From positions 126,001 to 190,000 of the forward strand of contig CAJNDS010002402.1 in assembly GCA_905221605.1 (NCBI GenBank): a DNA stretch of 64,000 bases. The letters are read 5' to 3'. How positions within the stretch are numbered: the stretch's first letter is position 1; the number at the start of each line of letters is the position of its first letter. This document shows positions 11,591 through 23,100 of this stretch, in pieces. Below the pieces are notes generated by a model. That model was not told the DNA's origin. It was given only the letters and a program-made list of their open reading frames with translations, and made no database searches. A program made the translations under genes and the position numbers. The DNA comes from Symbiodinium natans (Eukaryota > Sar > Dinophyceae > Suessiales > Symbiodiniaceae).

Positions 11591-14500
11591 AGCACAGAGC
11601 CGTGGCTTGGCCTTGAAACAGCAACAGGGCCCCATGTCTCTGCCACAATCTGCCCAGTCTGCTACACTGCCACGGGTGTGTGCACGAGGGCCGCAAGCAG
11701 CGGCGGAAGCTCGAAGCTCGGGACGTGTTGGGGGGTGGCTGCAGACCCGGTGGAAACAACACACCTTGGCAGCTGCACGGCCAAGCCCACCCGACCCTCA
11801 TCACCGTTCATCACATGACTTGTCGTAAGACCAGCGCATTGTCCATCACCTAAGAATAGCTGCCCGGTAAAGGCTGTTTGTGCAGGCACAGAGAGAGCAT
11901 CTGAACATTGCAACACATAAAAGTGCGTCCTGGCCGCGGCTCTGCCCAAAAGGCATCTCCTCGTCGTTTGCGGTGGGGCCTGAATTCCGTCGCAATGCTG
12001 CCTGGGTCTAGAGCACCAAATGCGCTGAGCCAACTGTGAAGCGGACTCGTCTGCATCATGTAGGCGGGGTCCTCAGAATGATTCATAGCAGAGGTGAGCA
12101 ATAGGTGAGCAGCCTAGCTGCGCATGGTGACATGGTCTTGGGCTGCGGCATCATCCTCCTCGGCCAGGGCCTCGAAACCTAAGAACGAAATTTCCCAGAA
12201 TGACCAAGCAGCGACGATTGCTGCTACTTTCTATCATTCTTTCTGCTCGTGCTTCTGATCATTCCTTACTGCTACTACGATGATTATACTCTACTACGCT
12301 ACTCCATTTTTAGTGTTGTTAGGATATTTTGTTGTTTGCTGGTCAACGTCTGCAAGACTGTTGGGCGCGGGCGAAGCATCTTCGGAAGCAAAAGCAAGGG
12401 CGTTGTCAGGTCTGCGCGAGAAGTGCACTTCCGAATCCAGTCCAGCTGCGCGAATGGCACCGGATGGTGCTGCGAAGACCCTGCCTTCTTCTTCTTCTTC
12501 TGCTGGCTTCGCCACTGGGGAATTCATGATATTCTCCGGTTCCTGCAGCATAGATCATCATGGTAACATGTGGTATCAGCATTGGTTGCTTGAGTTGCTT
12601 GAGCAGGCGGTAGAGGTCGGTAGCCTTGGCTGGCAACGACTGCGGAGATCCTGTCGTATCCTTGGTGATAGCACGTCTTTCTGAGTGCAGATTGCCCGAA
12701 GATCGTACGTGGCCCTTCTTCTCAAGCACACTTCAAGGTTGGTGCCAAAGATGCAAGAGGAATCGTTGCAGGCCTCAGGCTGACAGCCATGGCTGATTGA
12801 ACTGATTGAACTGTTCCGGTCCATCATGGTCCATCACTGCAAGTGGCTCACTCTCAGAGCAGGTCTATAAACAGTCTGTTGCCACTCCAAACGACTCCAA
12901 AGCAGCAACTCCAAAGTGGCAGCCACTGAGCTGACCGCGTACATTGTGGGGAAAGCGGTCCATATGAAGGGCTCATGGGATCTGTGAGAGGCGAATCCTG
13001 GCCGTGGTGCTGCTGTGATATGTGCTGTTGAATGCCGATGTGCGCTCGATGAACATCCGAGATGCAGCCTCCAATTTCTCGGACGGCTGCCCATCCAAGC
13101 CTGGGGCAAGTCGAGGAAAGGAGGGGAAACTCGAGGAGATTCGACATGCGAGCTTGCCCTGGCCAAAGTCTCAAGTTCCCGGCACATAGAGGGCAGCTGC
13201 ACCTGGTCCACAGACCATGGTGAATGGAAGCAGATGGGCAGACTTGGTCGTTTGGTCGGTTGGCACCTTCTGAGGCTCCATGGACACCGTAGGAGACCGA
13301 AGTGCAGAGTCCTTGTAGCAGCTGCGAATAGCCACAATATACAATATATGCTACGACGAAGGCACGACGGAAGACACTGAAACCCGGAACCCCACACTGG
13401 GTAACGTATGGTAAAGTCCAAGGTCTGAACCAGTTTCAAGCTCAGCTTCTGTGGCGAAGGAGATTGGTAGCCCGCCTGAAAAGCAAGAACACACCCCGCC
13501 CCCACCCAAACCGTGTAGAGAGGGGAACAAGTGCTCTTTTAATCTCTCCTACCTCTCCTTTTTTCTCCCCCTTTTTCGTGGAGCCATCCGTTGCCTGGCC
13601 GGGCATGCCGAGCGCCTTGGGGGCGGCGAGAGACGAAAAACCGCGCATTCCTACGAGACCCCCCCCTCCCCCTCTTTTCGTCGCATTCTCCTCCTTTACT
13701 TTCTCACTTGTCCCTTTCTTTGGGCCCAAGGTGCATCTGCGAGCGACAAGGAGACTGGCATATTTCCTCACGGGACGGAGCAATGCCACAAACTGCGCAA
13801 GGTCAATCTGAGCTGCTTGCCTTGCGGCCGACAGAAAGAAAGGCTCACAAGTAGGGCTTCCCTTCTAAGGCAAAAGCTGAGCAAACTGTTGGCAAGGCCA
13901 GGGCATGAATACCGACTTTCGTGGCAACATCCAACCAGCTCTTGCTTCGCAGGCGCTACAACAGCTGCTACAGCACATTTTTCCCTGACCATGGCCAACG
14001 AAAGCCGCTCGTGGGGCTGATGATTCACTTGCGACTTGCTGAGCATTCCACAGCCTTGCTGATATCTGCCGGTGAACGGCAGAGTATGCATGAATCCATG
14101 AGCTTTATGTCCTCAAGTCAGGATTGCCGACTTGCCTTCACGACAATGCGCACAGGCTACTACGGCGAAGCAATATGGTCAGTGGTCGAAGCCACAAGAC
14201 CATGCTTCTAGACACTGATAATGCGCTAACGAGTACGAAACCGGATCACTGAGACCACTTTGGTCCACAGCATTCCAGCCAGCGGAGGCGCTGGACGGGT
14301 GAACCGCGCCGGCACACATCGGATGCCACTCTTGTCGCAGCATGCCATGCTGGCCATACTTCTACGAATTGGAGAAACAAGGGTGCAGGAGACAGGGTCA
14401 AGGAGGAAGAGAAGGATTAGGAGCAGGAGACAAGCAGTAGGGAAAGTGTAGGTGGATCATGGTGAGCCATCCTGCCATTTCCTGGTTCGGAACAGGATGG

Positions 14501-15658
14501 CTCAGACGAGCTAGTGGTTGGTCGCACACGTAAGTTTCGCATGCTGGGACACAAAAAAAGTATATATGCATGAGTTGCGACTGTCACTGCCAACAACCCA
14601 TCAGTCGTGGAGCACGGAGGTGCAACGCATTGCCGACTACAACATAGCCGGATCAAGTACCAACAACAAACATGTACATAATTATCAAACTGTCAGTCAC
14701 CTGGGCTTGCTTCTGCAATCCATTGTGAAGATTTCAACAAGTTTTTTAGGTGTGCACTCTCAGCTTCTCCTGATTACCTTCAAAGTTCTCTGCCATCCGC
14801 GACCTTATTTGCAAAAGCGGAGGCATTGTGGAAACCAACCTAGAATCACACAGCAACGCGCTGTGATGCCCTCCGGCCCATCAGTACCAGACAGCAGTAA
14901 CATACATACGCCCTGTGTGCGCACTGCTATACTGCGCAAGGATTGCTGGCGTTTGTCTGCCAGCATCCACCCAGGGCTTGGCAATGCAAACAACACAAAC
15001 ATCAGATGGCGTAGACGTTTTGGGTTGCACAACCGTGCACAGTCTTCCGAGTGATTTAGTCAGCGGCATCGCAAGCCTGCGCAACAGGCAATGCAACTTC
15101 CAGCAATGCCCGGGACGCGTTGGAGGGAAAGAAGATTTCTGGGAACAATGCAAGACTGCTGGCCAGAAGCTGTTGGGAAGCAGGCATTATGTAAAGACTC
15201 GAGCATACATGCCATCACCATGCATCTAAGGTCGGTCATGGGCATCTTACCTGCATCAGCGCCGAAGCTCCCAGGCCTTGTCAGCTCTGCTTGTCTGGGG
15301 GCTACAGGTACTACGAGGGTCGACATCATGTTCGACTGAGACGATGATACGCATGAACTTTGTACATTTGAAACAGGGTGTGGGTAAAAGGTTGATAAAG
15401 TTTAGGGCGTTTAGGGCTTGCCGTCCAGCGGCGAAACTTCGAACTTGTGTGACAGGTATCGTGCCGGAGCGACTAGCCTTTTATTGAAGGCCTGAAACTG
15501 ACTTCCCAAGCACGAGGCAGCTTTACCACCCCGATCATGATCACTCCAGAACAGACCCAACGTGGTAGAGAGGGGGAGTGGTCCTTCGAGTTTTGGGGAC
15601 TCCTGACTACTGCCTGCGCTGCCCGCCTGTGAGCGCAGCCCCATATACATATAGAATA
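11591..15658. other. Unassigned 4 kb
   Basis: No domain recognised. A minus frame at 12.55-12.65 kb reads DLYRLLKQLKQPMLIPHV and one at 12.3-12.5 kb is acidic and codon-like, so an unrecognised gene may be present. 13.49-13.70 kb is pyrimidine-rich. Confidence 0.3.

Positions 15659-15691
<33 letters not shown>
15659..15691. repeat. (AT)n microsatellite
   Basis: About 15 uninterrupted AT units. Confidence 0.95.
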
Positions 15692-15694
<3 letters not shown>

Positions 15695-15919
15695 GTATAG
15701 TTTTTAGTTTTTTTGTGCTTGTCTTGCAAGCATACGTACATACACATGGATGTTCACGGGTTTGGTGCACCCTCGAGAGCCCGGCTTGGCTTGTCCTCCG
15801 CTCGGGAATTGCGAGGCCTTCGAAGAACAGATTCACCGAGGTCTACCACTCGGAACGGTTCGAAATTGCGGGAAGCCTTCGTTCTCCAAAACGGACTCAT
15901 CTCACATCAAGAAGCGTCC

Positions 15920-16131
15920 ATCTTAGGCAGGAACGCATCACGATCTGCTTGGCCTTTTTTCGAGCCTGTAAGACATGCAACAATCCCATCCCAGCAAGGA
16001 CTGCACCAGCTAGGAAGAGAAGCGCTATTAGTCCATCTGGCGATGGGAAAAGTGCCTTTATCTCTCCTTGTGGGCAGAGATGGCAGTGTCCGCAGTCCCA
16101 GCCATTCTTGCAGCCTGCTTCCTTCCAGTAC
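15920..16131 (-). CDS. CCCH zinc-finger unit 1 (partial gene)
   Basis: Exon 16131-16056 (acceptor CTGAG|G, donor GC) encodes YWKEAGCKNG-WDCGHCHLCPQGEIK without interruption. In units 2 and 3 an intron splits the same region after the NG, so an intron has been lost here or gained there. The next exon starts at 15965 (ARKKAKQIVMR). The exon carrying the first Cys was not found securely; AGGTGCATGGC near 16.5 kb could be part of it. A minus frame across 16055-15966 looks like a membrane span but lies inside the intron. Confidence 0.75.
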
Positions 16132-19100
16132 CTCAGCCCCAAGAAAGAAAATCAAGCACAGAGCAACATCTTCCCAAACTTTGTGAAGGTGAATTGCCAG
16201 GAAGCGGGCCAAGCACAGGGCTTGCATCGCTGCAGCGCGTGGAGTACTGAACCCTGACTTGGCCTCACACACACATCCGATCAAGGGCAGAAACTCAGAT
16301 GATGGTACTAAGATGTAAATGGGTCTTTAAGTGGGGTACTACACTGCGACATACTACCACACAGCACCAGGAACCCTGCAGCTCTGACAGGCCAGGAATC
16401 CAGCTTGCACCTCGGACGGCTGAAAAGCGCATGGCCGGCATGGAAGGCAAGGGGGGCACAAAGGCCGATGCCCTCATCGCTCAGCCAGGGGGCTTTGCCG
16501 CCATGCACCTGTGGATGTCAAGGTGTCAGGCAAATATCGATCGCGGACACGGCTGCGCTTAGCACCTCTGGAAAAACTCGGACATCTGCGTCTTCCTGCA
16601 GCAGGCACATTCGCACAGGCCGAGGCCCGCTTCGCACATGTGCAGCTGTGGAAAGGTTACAAAAACTTGCATCGAGCTAGTAAGACTGTTCTGCCAGAGT
16701 TGAAGGAAGTCCTTCACGATTTCGACGTGTGTGGCCGCCTCCGGTTGGAATGGTACGAGGAAACCACCTCCAGGGCACTGGCAAGAAAGACAGCAGGAAC
16801 AGGCAGAGTTGTGTGATCGGAAAAGTCACCCACCTGCAATGCCCTCCACGCTAACCTGCATCTTTGACTTCAGAGCTTCGCGAGTTGCCACTTCTTTTTA
16901 AAGCGTTGCTGGCATCAGCCTTTGTAACCTCACATCCCAGCTGAGAGTCTTCGAAGCAGCCTCGCAGATTTCTGTGCTAGCGGCTGCAGCCATCGACCAC
17001 ACTTCGGCTGGCCTGGGGTGTGCTCGTCGGGCTCGCTGGGAAAGCCCTGCCCAAGCATCCCGTTGCAACCACAGGCCGAACCGACATCTTGTTTTGGCGG
17101 CCTCTTTCTCCAGCGAGGATTCGTCAAGACAAAATGGGAAAGTCACATCTTGATCACCTTGCAAAGATGAGCCGCGTCTGCTGCGTGCTCCATGGACACG
17201 AACTGCTCACAGCAGCTCACAACATGTTGAGGCTGCAGTGTGTCTGCATTCACTGAATATGCCTGACCTCAACCCATGTGTCAGGCGTGCCTGTCGCATA
17301 AAATTGGTATCCTGAATCCACAGTGTATGAGGCCTCAAAGTCAGCTCGTCAGCTCAAAAAAGCGGGGGTCTGCACTACTTGCACTTCTGCCTGGCACACA
17401 GCACCTTTGGCTTTGGCATCCACCTTCTTTTGCTGCGAATGAGGCATATGTCGAGGCCTCTGTCAAAGGATGCAAAGATCCAGCCTCTGCTTCTGGGTTC
17501 ATCTCCGGGTCCACACACAGCCGAGAGCCTGGCGTTGGAAGCGATTCCGATGCATCGAGCGATTGCTGAAAGAGCGCTGAAGCATCAACGAAGGCAAGTC
17601 CCGAGCCGCCAATGATCCCGTATATATTGCGTGTCCGTGGTTCCTGCACAGTGCGGGAAGAAACGCTTGCAGGCATCCCCGCACAGGAGACTCGGAAGAT
17701 TGAGGGGATGGCACATAGGGCCCCTTATTCTGAGTCCTGAGAGTCGATGGTCTCGGTTGGTGCACCGCCCACGGGCTGATGAGCGCCTGCGCAGCTTCAA
17801 GATGGCTCACCCATGAGGATCCATGAGGAGCCATGAGGAGCCATCAGGAAGAGCACGGGGTCAATCCATGTAGGGAGCGAGGGTGAAGCTGGATCTGGAA
17901 ATGTATGGGTATCGCCGCCCGAGGAGCTTTGTATGAAAGGGCACATCTTCACAGCTGCTCTGAACGGTGAAAGGCACATCACGCAACACCTTTCTAAACC
18001 ACATCCACCGCGAGGCAAAGCACGTGATTCAATATGATTCCCACACAGCAAGTGTAGTCTTAGTGGCCTATCCTGGCTTGATCCCCTCATCTCCTTTGTG
18101 ATGCCAACTTGCATCCGTCCCGAGGGCAACTACCGTTCAACTACCCAGTAACAAGAACCTGCCTGGTGGCACAGGGCATCGGGAAGCCTTTCAAGGGTCC
18201 ACAGGCCATGAGGCAGACAGTGCAGTCTTGGCTTGATCATCACAAACTGAGTCGCAAGTTCTTGCACACCCTGACTGCCCCAACTGAGGATGCTGCCGTT
18301 GCCGTGTCCGAATCATCATACAACTTGGAAGACTCCTTCAATCCGAAGGGCTCAAACATGCCCGCAACCGACCGTTGCCCGCAAATCAGCCTGCTCTGCT
18401 ATCCAAAGACCATCGCCACCCCCCAGCCTTTTCCCCCAAGGCCTGCGCTCTAGGCTCTCATGAAACATCTTCACCAACAAAGACAGCAATGGATACCCAA
18501 TTTCAATCTAGCTAGTTCAGGTTTAAGGATTTTCTATCTGCTTTCAAATATTTGTTCGTCAACCTTCCCCGCAATTCAAAGCAGCATTGGAAACACAAAG
18601 AAAATTGTTGAACTGTGTGTGTGTGAACCCCCGCTACTACTATCTAATATACGCTCCCTTCCTCCTCCTTCTGAAGACAGCTATTCTCTGAAGGGCTTTC
18701 AACATCATATCGAGGCAACGTCGGGCGTCAGCGAGGTGCCCCTACGACACTTCGACCAAAGGAGACAGCAACAAAATTCAACCTGCTCACCGAGTCCTGA
18801 CACATCACCGGCCCGAGACCTGGGCGCACATCACGCTGTGGTGCTGCGGCATCTGCCAACGCCAACGGCAAGTAAGGCGGAAGCTTTGATGCCAATGCAT
18901 GGCGACTCTTCGGAGGCAGAAAGCTACTCCGGTCCAAACTCAAACGTTGATGTAACCAAGAACTCAAGTGGTATAATTCCAGTGTGCACGACCTGCCTGT
19001 TGAATGTGACACGTCGAGTCTAAGCGCAGATTGACAAAGCAATACAGTACCCAGTACTTAGCCACAGGAGCTCACCAGCCACAGGTGGACTATTGAGCCC

Positions 19101-20184
19101 AAAGCTTCCTGATCACAATACTTCCGTCTTCAAAGCACTTTGTGTTGGCAAAAACGAAACTCACCCCATGGCGGCCCATGGCGTGCAGAGATCGAGGTTG
19201 ACACCAGGGTCACCACCACGTGAGGCTCCTCCACACTGCAGTGGTCTTCAAAGCACCGCATCGTCCAAAGGGTTCAGTTCTACGAGACTAGAAGCCCATG
19301 TCAAATCGCAGGTCCTTTTGCAAGTCGTGATCAGGAAACAAGCCCTCGAAATTCCGAGCAAGGCGCCTGACGCATGCAGCAGTAGGTTCCTTCGTCGCTT
19401 CTTCCCGAATGCAAACTTGCAACCACTTCTTTTCTCTGATCCAGTGGCCAACCGCCAAGGGACAGATGTCAAAGTGCCAAGCAAAGTTGGAACGAAGTCC
19501 GGGGCCTTCTGTGCACACCTGCTGCAAATGTATTGCATGCTGAAAAGGAAAAGGACCTCATGTCCTCCATGCATCGCTGTCGCTTGTTGCTACCTCCACA
19601 GCTTCTGTGACTGCATACGCCGCTATCTTATCTTGCAGCTTGCATGCGTTGCGTTGCATTGGGCGAGGTAGCAGCATTCGGCAAGCTTTAAAGAAATCAG
19701 TTTCGGATAAATTTGGTGAGACGACGGCGGTCACCTCTGGCGGTACGTCTCAGGACCTGGCTGCAGAGGGAGAAGAGGGCTGTCTAAACTGCTCGGCACT
19801 ACAGACGAGATATGCTGAGACTCAGACTGTCTATTGAACATATTGGACACAACTATTGAATTACGGCCTCGGACAGGATGTCTAGGAAGGGATCGTGCCG
19901 ACCACACAAACAGCTGTCGGAGTCCTCTCGAGACTTTCGCACGTTGTCATGCCGATAGCTCGGTGACCTCGGATGACAGTGTAGGAAATGGTGCAGGAAT
20001 GTGTAGGACAGCGCAGGACATCAGCAGGTGAGATGGTCAGTATTGGCCAGCCGATGCCGAGCAAAGAGCTTTGCTAGAAAGGGCGAAGCCGTCTGGCTAC
20101 CTCCTGTCCCACCATGTGCCTGGCAGAGGTGCATCTGCACATGTAGACATGTGGCATCATGTGGCTGTGGGCAGATATCATTTT
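16132..20184. other. Unassigned 4 kb between zinc-finger unit 1 and the prodh 3' end
   Basis: Several minus frames look protein-like but unrecognised, for example RNIYGIIGGSGLAFVD near 17.6 kb and WIREKKWLQVCIREEATK near 19.4 kb. They may be exons of one or more genes on the same strand. No RNA gene or repeat array seen. Confidence 0.3.
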
Positions 20185-23100
20185 TTAAGGGCTGTGGCGC
20201 TGCCTTTCTTCTTGCACGCTAGGGGATCCCAAGATTGCAGAGTTCTCCTGCAGATCATGTCTCAGGCGCATCATATCCTGGTCTGTTCACTTGCTGAACT
20301 GAACGTAGTCCTGCGTGCGTCGAATTAAATAAGGCACAACTTCATCCACTGGTCCATATGGTACGTATTTGTAGGCCCTGCAAAGGATACTCAGAGGAAT
20401 GCACAAGCATGACAAGAAAGGTGAACATCTCATGGGAACGTGGCACAGCGTCACCGGGCCTATAACCATAACGTCCCAGCCTCGATCACAGGACACGGAG
20501 TCGCAGACTTCGAGACTCTGCAAGCTTCTCGAGCAAATTTTTCAGCTAAACTCGTCAAGAATCGTGAAGGTGAGGTGATCGGCCATGCCAAGCAACTGCC
20601 CAAAGCCCACGCGGTCCTCGCTGCGACACAGTCAAAAAGCCAATTGCCGAATCATGTACAAAACCATGTACAAATCCAGGAAACACAGCAAACACCGTGC
20701 AAACACCGTGCAAACACCTTCTTTCTCTGCAAGAGGCAAAGGTCTTAGACCACGTTCACTTGTCCAACAGTGGCGCTCACTGCTTCCTTTCCAAATCGAC
20801 AGTCCCGCAAGCGGGTCAATTTCCAAACCGCTAGTTGGATGAGGAAACTTGCCAGTGTCACCTGAACGATGACAGTTTGCACATGATATGGCTTGCACAC
20901 TGTGCTGACTCTGCTGCGGGCTAAGGCTGCCACGAAGGCAATAACAATAACGGTCCTGGCAACAAGCGCCACGAGATGCCGCTGATGCAAATCAAATATT
21001 GACTTGGTTTCCTCCACGGGTGGTGCCAGTCTAGCACCGCGTAGATGGGGCACTCATCCAAGGAGTATGTCCTGCCGAATGAGAGCCTCATAGACTCATA
21101 GAGCTACCTTCCCCAGACTGTGCTAGAATCGCAGGAATAACCTCTAACCCTCATGTCATGCACGCCATAGATGGAGCGACTCCAATCTTGGCAGCATAGT
21201 GGATCAAAGTCCACACCGTGTACCTTCAGTGGTTCCCACGAGTGTGTCCCGCGGCCCATGGCTTCAAAGAAACAAGCAACACACAGCCAGCACCTACTGT
21301 CGGCGGCCAGGTCACAAAAGCGCATACACATACAGGACGACCCCATGCTTCAGCATGAAGATGTTCTTGTTCACAACGAACTCGACGCAAAAAAGTAGCA
21401 TGTTCAAGAAGTGTTCGAAAATCATCACCTTGCCAACATGGCTGTCGGAGAACTGATATGATGCTGGTATCTGCAACGTGTGGAAGATTCCTTGGCCTAA
21501 CATGCCAGCTCAGGCGCAGAGTTTAGGCTTTCGGGACGAAGTCGGGGAGCTGGGGGGTTTTGGGTACGAGGTTTAGGCTCTTTGGCTTAGGCTCGTGTTC
21601 TTACGACTGGCAGAGCCTGCCCAATCAGGAAGATGAAGGCGGCCAAAAGACAACTTGGAATAGGATGGATGGATGGATGGCACGCAGGGTACGGCTGCCA
21701 AAGGGTGCCTTCCCCTCCGCATCCCTCCGCCGTCTCAGGGACCCCTCCGCAAGCGTCATCGGCAACCCTCCAGCAAGGTTCGAGGTCCTTGACTGGCCAC
21801 CCCACACAAGCATCCATGAACTCCCCAGTGCCCGCACAGACGCCGAAGCCCACAGGCCGGACGGCAGTGGATCCTCGAACTGTATGCGAGCACAGGGGCC
21901 AGTAGTGAGTCCACGCATCCTCCATTCACACCCTGCACTCTATAGGCAAATGCCAGGAACTCACTGCCAATGCCCAGAGTGAGTGCCCATAACAGTATGG
22001 GCTGCGAGGACAAGACAACTTGGAATACTGACTGGAGACATGGCGTACCGTTGCTCGCACTCTCAGATTGAACATGCAGGCAAAGCACCTCTAGGTATAT
22101 TGCGTAAGTACACGAGCAATACAGCTTGATTTACGCAGTCTCACGCAAGTCTGCACTTGCTTCTCAAGGCCAACCGTGGGCTTCTTGAGAAGCCCCCTAG
22201 ATGACAACGTTGATCGCCTCTGGCGGTGTCACTGCTAGGGAGCCCTCGCGAGCTTCTGTGGGGCGTGACACTTAATCCAGGACGCCCAAGGCGCACTGTG
22301 TGCAGAAGTGCACGCCTGCAGCCTCCCTGGCTACTCATGTCTTGTGCACACCTACAGCTCAAAATGTCTGACAAATCTTGGGCAACATGACGAGCGAGAC
22401 ATGTTTCAACCAAGAGTGATGAGGTTGGAGTGACGGTGCCGCGACAGATTTCATGGTCTGAGACAAGCTAAATGGTTACATGAAGCACATGGAAAGCCTA
22501 TGAGCTCCTGGTCAAGAAGGCAGAGGTTCGCAGGAGCAGACTGCACAGATTCGGCATGCGGACAAGAAGCATAGCCCAGCTGCATCTTCATGTCCCAAAT
22601 GGGGTTGATGAGAGTCCAGAAGGCAAGGCACACCAAGATGCAAATTGGAAAGGTTAGGTTCCAAAGAAGTGCCATGGCCTGCACCTGAGTCAAGCTCTCG
22701 AAACAGGCCAGAACTGGGCCAAACTGCAGCAGGACACAGACCCCTTGAGGTGCGCACAGATCTCGGAAGCTTGTAAAGCTCACGGAAAGAGTTGCTGTCA
22801 TCGCCGCTCGACGGCCTCTTAGAGGCAGCTCGAGCCTTTACAGTGACATACACAGCTAGCAAAATGTAGAGGGTCTCAAGGAGGAAGCTCCAGCGTGTGA
22901 GGTAGATGAGGAACCGCAGTCCTGAGCGTGCAAATGGCATTTGCCAGTCTTTGATTTCTTTGATTTGTGAGGGTCTGACCGTCACGTGTCGTCACCCCGT
23001 CAAGCACCAGGGTACCCACAAAGAGGCATGCAACCTGGATACAGGAATGCAAGGTTGCACAGGTGAATTCTGTGAGAGGACAACGTTTTGCCGAGAAGCA

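Noticed and set aside
15966-16055. Hydrophobic segment after the CCCH finger that looks like a membrane span
   Set aside because: It lies between a GC donor and an AG acceptor. Splicing it out joins GEIK to ARKKAKQIVMR exactly as in zinc-finger unit 2.
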